Source: Bimuria novae-zelandiae CBS 107.79 (lineage: Eukaryota > Ascomycota > Dothideomycetes > Pleosporales > Didymosphaeriaceae). From it: a stretch of 64,000 nucleotides of DNA. Where the stretch lies: the NCBI GenBank assembly GCA_010015655.1, contig ML976696.1, positions 361,252 through 425,251 on the forward strand. Direction: 5' to 3'. Both the position numbers and the translations under genes were made by a program. This document shows positions 21,700-33,589 of this stretch, piece after piece; position 1 is the stretch's first letter, and every line of letters starts with the position of its first letter. The notes below the pieces were generated by a model, which saw only the letters and a program-made list of their open reading frames with translations, was not told where the DNA came from and ran no database searches.

Positions 21700-24002
21700 C
21701 ACGTATAAATAGAGGAGTAAATAAGAATAGTATTATAGCCTTTAAAGAGCGCGTTTCGACGCCTATTTTAAGAAAAGGGACTACTACTAGGCGCGCTAGA
21801 GGTAATAATAACGCTAGTTAAGAAGGCAAACGCGTTAGATAAGTAGTATTTATAGATCTAACTTTTATAGAGCCTTTAGTAGTGCCTTATAAGGTAGCGA
21901 TAATAGGAAAGCGCGCTGTAACCTCTCTAGCTATTAAAAATCTATTTAGGAAGAAGTTAGCGCTAGTAATTTAAGGCCTTTAGGTATAGCTTAACGTTAT
22001 AGAGGCGTAGCTATAATATTATAAGAGTCTTTTTAAGGCGCGGAAGGCGGTGGAGCGTGAAGCTGATAGTAGGGATTTAAATAATGAAGAGGGAGAGGAA
22101 GAGGAGGAGCCGTATAAGGAGGTTACGCCGTTCTTACGCGGTTAATCCACGCGTGGTGCCCCTCGCGGTGTATCCACGCCGCGAGGAGGCCGTAGTCGTC
22201 AAGCTGGCACTCCAAGCATAATTAGTGCTCGTCGTAACCGCGGCTACAACGGTCGGCCGCTTTCACAGAAGATGCTTTGACTTAAGAGGGCGAAGAAGGA
22301 CCTCCAGCGGGAGCTGCGTGACTAAGGGAGAGAGACGCCGGATACCTTTACAGCATAGGAGTTTATAGAGGAGGAGGAGATTAATTTTCGTGTTAACTAT
22401 AATGCTAAGTATAATTACGTCGTCTAGCCAGTCCTAAAGGTCTAGGTTAACAAGTGTAACGTGCTCTTTTTAAGTATAGGCGATCATCGTCGCGTAGACT
22501 TTTACTAGGTGTGGGAGACAGTGGAGCAAAAGGCCCTTAAGGCAGTGCTAGCTAAATATAATAGCGAAGAAAAGGAATTCGTTAGTCGCGTTGTCGTCGT
22601 ACGGTCCTTAAATCCTAGAGCTAAGAACTAAGTTAATACAATTAAGGACTTTAGTATTAAGGTAATAGATAATATCCTTCGCTACGCTAACTCTAAATAC
22701 TTTAACTTTATAAAGCATCCCGTGCGGATCTCGTTTAAGGTAAAGACAAAGTGCAACGCTCTGACAGACCTTGGTTAACTAAAGCAGAGGAATGCTCCAG
22801 AGGCTACGCCCGGGGCTTCTGCAATCGCTAGCATCCTTGCTAGTTCTCCAGCTCCAACAGCACCTATCGACGACGGGAGACGTACACGCAGTACAGACTT
22901 ACGCGAACGGAACAACCTTCTACGACATGCTAGTGTAATAACCCGTGGGAATTTCTACGATAGTCTTATAAAGCAGTAGATGTGTATAAACCCTAACTAT
23001 CTTAATTCTAAGAACATATGCTATTATAATTAAGCTAAGAAGCCTAGCCTTTACTTTAAGCTTAACTAAACTGACCTTGACGCCTAAGCGTATACTATAG
23101 AGAAGAGCGAGGCTAGCGTCACCCTACACAATCCTCCACTTAACCGCAAGCTTGTACTATACGATAAGAAGGGTCCAGTTACGCGGGAAGGTGGCCTTAC
23201 GTTAGGACGTCCCACGCTGGCCCAGCGCCTAAGGGGCGAGGCCAAGTCAGCAAAGGATTAACTATTAGAGTTTTAAGAGACGTATACTAGCATGCTAGTC
23301 CAGGAGAAGATTAAGCAGTTAGAAGAGCGAGCTAAGGAGCGGCAGAGGCGTAAGGACAAGCGGGAGGAACGGGCAGAGCGTCGACGAGAGGCTAGGGAGG
23401 ATAAGGAGGACAGGCGACGCAATAAACGCGTCCAATCCTATCCATGTTATGCTAACTACGCCCAGTTGCCCCGTATGCCTAATGATACCGCGATTCCACC
23501 TATGTACGCGCAGCCTCTGCCTGTTATTCCAGCAGCTGCTTCTATCCCTGCTGCCCCCGTCCCAGCCGCCGGTCCACAACCTCCTCGCCCTCCTCCCGTT
23601 CAACCGCAGCACCATCTCCGAGCGTCGCCTATAAACCTACTATTAAGCCTAATTAATACAGCGAAGGACGAGTATAACATAGTAAAGGAGTTCTTCAACT
23701 AAGTAATTGCAAAGCAGTCTAACAACATCCGATGGCTTAAGTGGCAGTCTGTAAAGGAACAAGCGACGGCAAATTACTAAATAATAGATAACTTTAAAGG
23801 CATGGCACAGCCGTCCTCTAAGTTGTATAGGCTAGCTATAAAGGAATACCACATACCAGACGGTATCGCCCGCGGGTTTAGGAAGTTTATGTCTCAATAC
23901 AAGCCTATCTATCGGCAAAACAAAGACGCCCAGGCAGCTGGCTTGCTGGTTGACATGCAGCTTAGAGGCGGAGGATTCGTACGTAGTAGAGAGATAGCTT
24001 AG
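21700..24002 (+). pseudogene. Unknown large second ORF carried by the mariner-type element
   Basis: One reading frame runs about 770 codons from near 21700 to 24002, broken almost only by TAG and TAA. Regions in order: a basic start (RKGTTTRRARG), an acidic run (EEGEEEEE near 22090), a Gly/Arg-rich stretch (22140-22260), a mixed globular part (22360-22760), a charged coiled coil (23300-23420, KEDRRR), a Pro/Ala-rich linker (23490-23620), and a conserved-looking C-terminus (about 23720-24000, with YRLAIKEYHIPDGIARGF). It ends 22 bp from the transposase stop, tail to tail. An additional frame from 21551 to about 21790 may be a first exon. I do not recognise the family. Confidence 0.6.
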
Positions 24003-24024
24003 AATGTCCTTGCTTATAACGTAT

Positions 24025-25170
24025 CTACTCATCTGCTTCATTGTCTAGAGCTTTATTTACATCTAAGACATCTATTTTACCTCGCTCGTACGCCCTTATT
24101 ACAGCAGCAGCCCTTTTAAGAGCCTCCTCTTCGAGGTATAAACCACCACCTCCAGCGTGGCGGAAATGCTCGGAAGCAAATCTGTCACAGCGACTCTCCC
24201 AGACCGCCCACGCTAGGAACTCTCTAAAGCTACTAAACTCTTAACGACGATAGTAATAATAGCGTCTTACCTAGCTCTTTAGAAGTAAAAAGGTTAACTT
24301 AATAAGATTATAATCTAGTAAATACAGCGAGAGGAATTATACGGTATGTCTACCTTTGTAGATAGCCTCTAGGATACGCTCGTTATAATAAGCTAAATAG
24401 TTATTTAAGATAATACACATAGAGCGCCCCTTAAACATTTAATTTACTATTAAAAGGAGTTACGTCTTAATCTAATTAAGTAGAAGCTTAGTATTAAAGT
24501 ATCCTTGTTAAATAGCTATACACTCGAGATAGCTATAGTAGAGTAAATACGTAGGTAGAATAGACTACGTCTTCCTATAGTTTATATCTACAAGATACTA
24601 ATTCTCTTATTTAATAGGACTATACGCGTGGTGCCTCCATCTAGTTCTCTTATTAAAGATAGACTCGTCTAAGAAGATTAGCAAATCTATAGTATAATTA
24701 GATATAATATAATAATAGTTATCGCGTAGATTCTTACTGTGCTTTACTAATATACGGCGAATGGCCTGCTTTGTCTAGCCCTCCTTCTTGAGCATCTTAG
24801 ATATATTTAACTAGTTAATAACGACGCCTCTCTCGGCCTATAATCACCACTTTATCTCGTCCTGATACATCCATCCGTGCGACGCTAGCTCTTCGAACAA
24901 GACCTGCCTGTCACTGGGTGTGAGCTTAGGAGGACGCCCAAGCCTCAGGCCAGCGCGCGGCGGGGTTATTGACCCATACATCATAAGGTTCATGCGGATT
25001 TGGTATACGCTGCTGCGGCTCATCTGGGAGAGCTCCACTACCTCGGGTATGGGGACGTTGAGCATGAGGAGATGATACGCTCTGGATCGCTTATGGGCAG
25101 TCTTCTGGCCATGCTTGGAGTATAAGGACGACGGTACGACGGCGGCTTGATTGAGGACGCGATTCTGCAT
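24025..25170 (-). pseudogene. Tc1/mariner-superfamily transposase, RIP-broken
   Basis: The first 108 codons (25170-24847) are clean: helix-turn-helix sequence (VVELSQMSRSSVYQIR) followed by GRPPKLTPSDRQ and W-x-Y-Q-D-E. The rest carries stops. The catalytic block LIFLDESIFNKRTRWRHHAY is readable near 24640-24700, with the DDE_3-type first acidic motif. The C-terminus FASEHFRHAG (near 24150) is typical of the group. The length of about 381 residues fits. The product would bind the element ends and catalyse cut-and-paste transposition; this copy cannot. Confidence 0.8.
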
Positions 25171-25179
25171 GATACGGGT

Positions 25180-25328
25180 GCCATGGGGGGCGCGGCCAAA
25201 GCCTGTGGCTCGACTTATGGCTGGTTTGGAACTGCAACACCAAGAAATTAGTGAGATAGACTATCTCCACGTAAATCACGGTTTCACTTACGATATAGGA
25301 CGATATGGGTGGAGATGGTTACTTTTCT

Positions 25329-25365
<37 letters not shown>

Positions 25366-26446
25366 CCTACTCGGTTGCAGCCGCGATTTCTCCGCAGCTA
25401 TGCCCGGATGCAGAGGTTTGGCAAACAGCCGACGCGCTGCGAAAAGAAATCGAAACGCCCCACTTCACTGTACTAAAAGTACAGCCAGCTGTCCCCTCGC
25501 CTCCGCTCGTAGTCTGGCTTCTATCTACGGCTACGTACATACCGTCACAAGAAGTGACGTATCTGTGTCTGTGTTTTTGACTTCCAATGTATTGTCTCTG
25601 TTTTGTGCCGTGAAATAAGTCTTTTTCGTTGCCGTTGTATTGAGGCGTCGTAGAGGCCTTGATCTCGTTTGTCGTATCCGTGTACCTACAGTCTCCCCCC
25701 AGTGTTCGGCTTCATGTTGCTGTACCTGCCCTTGACCCTCAGGGCTTGCATTTGTTCTGTGTACTTGTTTTTTCCCATCTTCTTGCTGCCTCTCACTAGG
25801 TTCCTATGTGGCCGTGTGTTGTGTTGTGACCTGCCATTGGCGGCAGCGTCAACGCACCAGCTGCAACGCAGCTTCCCGAGAGCGAGGCTCCGCTCCTTCG
25901 TGCTCTTGGGTCTAGTAGCCATGCAACGCTACCGCGACTCGCCTCAGACCTTGTCGGGTATGTCGAAAGGGGCACCACTCCTTTAACATGGGGGCGACAG
26001 TGGACGAGGCTGTCTGTGACTGTGTATTGTATGGCATCTATAGTAGCATGCCGGGTGTCTGTGAGGCGATTTGCGTGAGCGTTGATGTCGTTCCACCCGA
26101 AGGGCCGTCGATGCGGGACGTCGCAAACGATGTCGAGTGGTGGGCTAATCGGGAAGCCCACCGGAAACTGTGTGTTGTGGCTGTACGAGGTTTGGGCTCC
26201 GTCGTCGCCTCGCGATGCGGCATCGTGGCTAGATGGTTGTTGCTGCCGTCAATGGGTGTGTCATGCTTTGTAGCCTGCTCGCAAATTTTGCTTTCGTGAC
26301 TGCCGCGGCCGCAACCATGTCTCTACAGGTACCATCTAACGCAGAGGGATGCGTTTTGGCCTATAGAGACGGCTGCGACCGCCAGCAGATAAGTTTCGAT
26401 GCTTTGTGATGGATAATCCAGGAATAGAATTCTCGCTGTTTGTCGT
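25180..26446. other. Non-coding right part of the mariner-type element
   Basis: GC-normal, lightly mutated. It contains a TTGA/ATTG tetranucleotide run at about 25330-25366. No ORF with protein-like character was seen. It presumably includes the promoter of the leftward transposase. Confidence 0.5.
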
Positions 26447-26540
26447 GTTTCTACTTTTCTCGATTCTCATACAAAATTGTGTGTAGAAATGGAAGACTTG
26501 GCACTGCCAAGAATCCAGGATTTTTCGCACATCGTAATGA

Positions 26541-27700
26541 GCGATCCTTCCTCTTCACATGTGTTACCCTATCTCTCGGCTCTTGTACGTAACAAATCGG
26601 CGCTTTTCACCATCCCTTCAGCGATCGGTGAGCTGCACTGTCGTTCGTATGCGGTGGATATGTCGAAGGTAGTTCAGCTTGGACTATCCCTCTCAGAACG
26701 AAGAACCTTGAAAATCTTGGCAGATCTGCCGAAATATTTCTTTCAGTCGGTCTGCTTTGCATTGGGAAGAACCAGAAGCAAACAAGAGTTTCCGATTTCG
26801 TAAGCATGGTAGTCACGACTTGGTCGGTACTCAACTCAACGGCTCGAATGCTCTAGAGTCCACATGGCAGTTCATCATCAACGACGAAGAATTGCCTTGG
26901 GTGCGCGACCACGAGGTCAATGACATCATCTTATATCCTGCCGCTGGCATTATTGTCATGGCCATAGAAGCTGCGAACCAACTTAGCGAAGGTCGAACTC
27001 CACTAGCTTATGAGTTGGAGGAAGTCGAGTTCCTATCTGCTATCGTGCTCTCTTCTGGAAGTGCTCGTGTGCGTTCACATGAGTGCTACTTCCAAAGACG
27101 GGAAAGGGAACCTAGATTACAGATTTCGCATTCTGGTTGAGAAGGCCAATATGGACCTCGAAATGGTGTGCTCTGGGCAAATTCGTGCAGACTACGGTCG
27201 TACCAAGTCAGACGTCGACGGCGGACGGCAGGACGAAGAGGTGCGAGCCGATCTGCTGGCCGAGCTACATGCGAAGACAGCCGAGTGCTCCACGCACATC
27301 ACCCCAAAGCATCTATACAAGAGGATGCTCACAGAACTGGGGCTCGGATTTGGTCCAACTTTTCAGATCCTTGACAATATTGGTACTCACCAGTCTGGTA
27401 AAGGGATCGCCACACTCGTTGGCCGTGATCCCCTTACGGCAAACCAGTACATCATACATCCGACCAAGCTCGATGGGATGTTACAGCTTGGTATGCCTAT
27501 TCTACTAGCAATGACCAGAGCTAAGACCATGGTTCCGACTCGTGTATCGAAGATCTGGATCTCCGTTTCTGGTCCAACGGAAAATGTTCAGATATTCTCA
27601 ACTGTGCAAAAGTGCACTGAGAGAACGGTCAAATTCAATACCAAGGCCATAAACGCAACAAACTCGGCATTGTGCGCTTCGATTGATGGAGTAGAGCTTA
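26541..27700 (+). other. Dehydratase domain of the PKS relic
   Basis: After the post-AT linker (AIGELHCRSYAVD, TLKILADLP) the domain shows WVRDHEVNDIILYPAAG. The catalytic His is present, but the Gly of the family HxxxG is Asp. The second motif HPTKLDGMLQ has the catalytic Asp. Frameshifts near 26760 and 27080 break it. Confidence 0.85.
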
Positions 27701-28199
27701 CAACAGTAGAAACGAATGCCGAAGCCGCAACAAGTCTTGAAGATGCACCGTATCTTTGCGCACACATGGAGCGGAACGTAGACGTCGATAAATTGAGCGA
27801 CTCGGAGGTGCAGGACTATTGCGAGCTGGCGAGATCCTCCGCAGCCGAGCCGATAGAGTATTTAAAGACCCTGGATGCTATACTCTCCGAATACGGAGCA
27901 AGAGCCATGCTCAAAGTCGATATTGAAGGAGGATACAATGCACCTCACATGAAGAAATACACCCATTGGCTGCGACACCAAATCTCTTCTCGCGCGATCC
28001 CGATGGTGAGCGATTCTGAGCTGGAGCAATTATACGAATCAGTGTGTATTACTGCAAGGGGCCAGCTTTACAGTCGTGTAGGACAACATCTCGCTGAGTT
28101 CCTTCAGGGTAAGATGGATCCACTCCAGATCATCTTCTCTGACGAAGCAATGATTACCGATTCCTATCGCGAATTGATGCAGGAAACCACTGGGGTTGC

Positions 28200-28740
28200 T
28201 CCTACCGCGCAATATCTCGGCATGTTGGTGCACAAACGCCCTGGGCTTAAGTTCCTCGAGGTAGGTGCAGGCAGGGGGTCCTCCACGGCGACAGTCTTCA
28301 AGACGATTGGAAATGCCAGTGTTGGTCCAAGATACGACTCCTACACGTACACCGATATCAGTCCCTCTTTCTTTGAGCAGGCTAAAGCGAAGTTTACTGA
28401 GCACTGCCGCATAGACTATAGGGTTTTCAATGTGGAGCATCATCCTGCCTCTCAGGGTTTCGAATTGGGCTCCTATGACGTGATCATAGCGGACAACGTT
28501 CTTCATGCTACGCAGGACTTGCGAGCCACACTTCAGAACATTCGGACGTTGTTGCGACGGGGCGGAAAACTTTTATTGAAAGAAATGACCACCCCAGGTT
28601 GTCTCATCAGTGGCTTTACCTTTGGATTCTTACCAGGATGGTGGCTGGCTAAGGAGTCCGAGCGGCAGTCGTCTCCGCTGCTGACTGAAGAGCGATGGCA
28701 TGCTCTCCTGTAAGAAGCCAACTTCTCAGGGATCGACCTG
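28200..28740 (+). other. C-methyltransferase domain of the PKS relic
   Basis: SAM-binding motif LEVGAGRGSSTATV at about 28255, then TDISPSFFEQA, YDVIIADNVLHAT and LLRRGGKLLLKE. The open stretch 27010-28713 is the longest intact part of the synthase and ends at a TAA replacing a probable Gln. Confidence 0.85.
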
Positions 28741-29429
28741 AGTTTCGCGGATCATTTCAGTCCCGAGGCTCACCTTTGGACTATGATGGTTTCAACGGCT
28801 GATAAAGACGTACACCTTGCTACTTCTACGAAGCAACGCTCTGGACAGTCACCTTGTTTTATTGTATATCCACACTCACCTATTCAGCACGATGCCGCTG
28901 TCAGTGTAGCTTTGGCGTTGGATCCACAGGCCGAACCTGTGCTGCTCTCTCTAGCGGAGGTGGCCACGCTTAGCAGCTTTGAACTCAGCAAGCACAGATA
29001 CATCATGCTAAACGAGACGGAGGGCTCCATACTTAGGACCATACCGGAAGCCAGCTTCCGCCATTTGCAAACTTTCCTCTCACAAGCCCAGTCTGTTCTT
29101 TGGGTGAAGGTTGCGGATCAAGATGTTACGGAATCTTCTGTGGTCTGCGGAATGAGCGATGGCCTCTGCAGAGCCGTGTGAAGGGAAAACAACAGTTCGA
29201 TTGTGTCACTGTGTGTCGAGAGCACCAACGCCGCCTCGCTTACCAAGGTCGCTAAGATCTATCGCGCCTTAGAACAATCGAGTGACCAAAAGCTTCGTGA
29301 AGCGGAACAAGAGTACAGAGAGATCGACGGTAGGATCTGCATAAATCGCCTGAGCAGAGCCAAAGTGTTGGACGAACACATTTTCAAGAGGACTGCGCGA
29401 CCTGTACTGCAGCAACGGATTGGAGAAAA

Positions 29430-30420
29430 CAAACTCTCGATTAGCATTCGTGCCTTGGGCTTGCTCGACACGATCGGATTTACGGAACAGAAGACCGCTG
29501 ATGCTGTTGGTCTGAAGGAGGTTGATGTCGAGATCCGCACAATCGGTGTCAACTATAAAGACTGCTTGTCTTTCCTAGGAAAATTCGACATTGACCGTTT
29601 TGAAGGCGAGTGCGCTGGTATCGTGAAGGCCATTGGCAAAGACTTAACACATGTCAAGGTCGGAGACAGTGTTGTGGTATTCTAGCATGATATCTTCGGG
29701 ACCCATGTGCGGGTGCCCGCCAGATCCGTCTTTCCGGTCCCAGCTGGTATGAGTTTTATTGAAGCAGTGTCCATATCGACGGTGTTTTGCACTGCGTATT
29801 ACAGCATTCTCAAATGGCGCGCCTGCAAGAAGGAGAGTCCATACGTATCCACTCCGCTGCCGGTGGCACTGGTCAAGCGATGGTTCAGCTGGCGAAGTAT
29901 GTCGGGGCCAACATATACGCTACTGTTGGATCAAGCGTAAAAAAACAACTACTCGTAGACGAGTACGGTATCCCGGAAACAAACATCTTCTATTCCAGGG
30001 AGACCTCTTTCGCTGATGGGATTATGAAGGCTACCCATGGATGAGGTGTTGATGTCCTGATCAACTCACAGCAGGGTCGCCTTTTGGAAGCATCATGGAA
30101 CTGTATTGGGCGGGGCGGTCGCTTCCTCGACATCGGCTTCAAAGACGCTTCTCTACGTGGCCAACTCCCTATGGCAGTGTTCAAGAGAAACGTGTCCTTC
30201 ATTGATGTCAACCTACACGTAGTTGTGGTGCATGAGGAAGATCTAGCTAGGGAAATGGTGGAAGGGATGTTGGCTTTGTTTGAAAGGCACGAATTGAGGC
30301 CAGTAAAACCACTCACCATCTACCCTCTCGAAGACACTGAGAGCGCTATGCGCCTTATGCAAAGCGGCAAGAACTACGGTAAGGTTGTCCTCGAAGTGCA
30401 TAAAGAAGCAGTTGTTCCGG
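29430..30420 (+). other. Enoylreductase domain of the PKS relic
   Basis: Medium-chain reductase fold: IGVNYKDCLSF, ECAGIVKAIG, the nucleotide-binding [17 protein letters not shown], and FLDIGFKD. It is interrupted by TAG at 29683, a frameshift near 29850 and TGA at 30042. Confidence 0.85.
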
Positions 30421-30449
30421 TAAGATACACCCCGCGCGATATAATATGA

Positions 30450-31300
<851 letters not shown>

Positions 31301-31439
31301 TTGCCCAACCGCGTTTGAACAGCCGATGTTCCAAGTGCTCCGACAAGCCGAAAGCTCGCAGCATGGCTCTGGAACTTCGCAGTTGGAGCGGTTGACGTTT
31401 GAGGCTACATTCAAGAGTGCGAACTCCGCGAGCGAAGGA

Positions 31440-31700
31440 CGGGCTGTTGTGTCAGAAGCGTTGAGGCAAAAATTGGGACGAGTGCTTGGCTTACCACTGG
31501 AGAGTATCTCGCTAGACTCCACGCTAGACAGCTATGGGGTGGACTCTTTAGTGGGCGTGGAGCTGAGAAATTGGTTGGCCAAAGAGGCAGGCGCTGAGCT
31601 CGCAGTATTCGAGATACTCGGCGGTGGAACGCTGGAAGACATCGGTGATCTTGTGGTCGCTAAAAGCTCTATGCGACCCGACAATGAACAGCGGAGCTAG
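31440..31700 (+). other. Acyl carrier protein domain of the PKS relic
   Basis: The phosphopantetheine site reads YGVDSLVGVELRNW, followed by the usual C-terminal helix. The stop at 31698-31700 ends the synthase without a thioesterase. Confidence 0.9.
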
Positions 31701-33589
31701 ATGAATACCTGTGGTCGGCAGATATTGATGTTCTGCCCGTCGTCAACGGGTCGCAGATATGTATAAGATAGTTTGATACCCAGTACGCCGTTGAGAACTA
31801 GTCTATGCGAAGCGTCATCTGTTCGAGTTTCAGATCCAGACGGCCAAGTCATTAGCAGTATCGTAACAGGAGGCTTTGGTTTGTTGGATTCAAGTCTGGA
31901 TACGACCAGGTCCGTGGGAGACCGAATAGACTTGATAAACGGATCGTTGAGAGCAGACCCAATTCGTACCTTGAGCGGGATCGGTAGATTTTCATCCTGG
32001 TTATAAGTCGAATTGTAGCAGGTCGTCCCAAAGACTCGTTCCCCATTAGGAGCTTAGGGGAGACGTTGAGCATACCGGTACCTAGGCACAGTACAGCTCA
32101 ACACTACAATATCTATTTACTCACCTCGTCGCCCACGTTTCAGTGAATTTGCGACGAAAGTCAATTATATTTAAAATGGGGTGATGGATCGCCAATCATG
32201 ATCGCCGATCATGATCGTTTACAGCGTTGTTCGTAGGGCAGCCCCAGCGCGCGCGGATGTCGGCGAGGAATTGGAATCGTCCAGGAACAAGGAACGACGA
32301 GTTCACGATAACGGGCATCGTCCTCGATCAACGGTGATTATCGATGCAAACGAGGCGGCATGATGTCAGGCACAATTTCCCACGCGTGCGTTAGAGAGGA
32401 ACCATCCGCCATCTACTCTAGCGCGTTCAGTATATAAAGGTGACGGTGCCCGGCGGTCCATGAGAGCTAAGGAGAAGGGCTTGGCATCAGCTTTAGTCAT
32501 CCAAAGTGGTGTGTTTTCGTTGGATCGAGGATCGCTAGGGCTGGTGCGGACGGCTTTGGGGGGCGCGCGGTTTTGTGCGTCCTTCCGACGCATCCGATGG
32601 CTTGGCTGGGAAATGTACATGGTGCTCGCATCGGCGTGTGTCACCGTGTCAGAAACTGTGCTAGGCGCCCATGGGATTACTGGTGGCCAGCATCGTCTTG
32701 CGGCGCTGAAAAGATTCAATAATGAACTTGACATCTCAAAGAGGAGCTCATTTGGAAGGAGTAGGCAGAATTCGGCCCCCGAGGTCGCTTTGTTCGGCCG
32801 GCGAGATCGAAGCCGTTGGGAGGAAGCACCCTCGGACGCGGCTAGAGCTTGTTGCCGACATTGTCAGGCACCACAAGGTGCCCCTGATCGGCTTTGCTGT
32901 GGCGACGGGTACATCTCATTTTATATCCCAACCATCACAATTTTGTTCCCTAATAAGGCCTCTTCCCCTAGCTACGTCTTTGCCCGCTGCTTCTCTCTGC
33001 CCTCGGTGACCTCGCGCGACCTCCTGCAGGCCAATAATCCCCGGTGCGCACGCTCTCAGTGCACGTACAATAACGCTTGGCGGGAGCTGTCAACCGTCAA
33101 ATCTGCGCCACGACAAGCACACGTCGGAACCGTGGAGCAGCAGTGAACGCGTCCAGCAGCCTTACCACAGCGCAATCGAGCAGTGACGCAGTGACTGCGC
33201 CCAGCAAGGCCCTCTGCAGCTTGCATCATCTTCAGTACGTCAATTCACGCGCAGCTGCAGCTGCATCCGCATCCTCCGCAGCAGCCTCCCTTTCCGGTGA
33301 TCCCCGGCGTCTCTCTCCAACGGTAGCAGACCATCCGCCTGCATGCACACCTGTTATAACTACCACCGACCTCCCTGCCTCCGCTCCCCACTCACCGCCG
33401 ACTGCAACGACGTGCCATCGTGCTCGCGCTCCTGCTAATTTGCCGCGCAGCTAGCCACAAATTGCTCCACTGCACTCACCGCCTGCACCTCGACCAAGGT
33501 CCTAGAGCACCGTTTCCTTGTAGAGTGACCACCTGCACGGGCACCAATTTCTCGTCATAGCCGTCGAACGCCATAGTACATCGTCTGCC
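31701..33589. other. Intergenic region between PKS relic and LCB2
   Basis: No supported gene. A 24-bp palindromic motif (AATCATGATCGCCGATCATGATCG, 32194-32217) contains two GATCATGATC-like halves. The C-rich, pyrimidine-rich stretch at 32900-33580 is the likely promoter and 5' leader of LCB2. Confidence 0.5.

Larger units (their letters stand above)
21451..26534. mobile_element. 5.1-kb Tc1/mariner-type transposon with second ORF, inside the PKS
   Basis: Terminal inverted repeats start CGATGTGCGAAAAATCCTGG. They are identical for 30 bp and imperfect to about 88 bp (21451-21538 and 26447-26534). TA dinucleotides flank both ends (21449-21450 and 26535-26536), the target duplication typical of this superfamily. 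Omitting the element and one TA leaves the synthase frame open across the junction. Inside are a decayed DDE transposase on the minus strand and a convergent long relic ORF on the plus strand. At 5,084 bp it is far longer than the usual 1.3-2.5 kb. Confidence 0.88.

Noticed and set aside
25669..26299. Several 60-120 codon ORFs in the right part of the mariner-type element
   Set aside because: They overlap on both strands, lack motifs, and lie in the expected transposase promoter side of the element.
32366..33146. Overlapping ORFs on both strands upstream of LCB2
   Set aside because: No recognisable domain. Open frames are expected by chance in this GC-rich promoter DNA.
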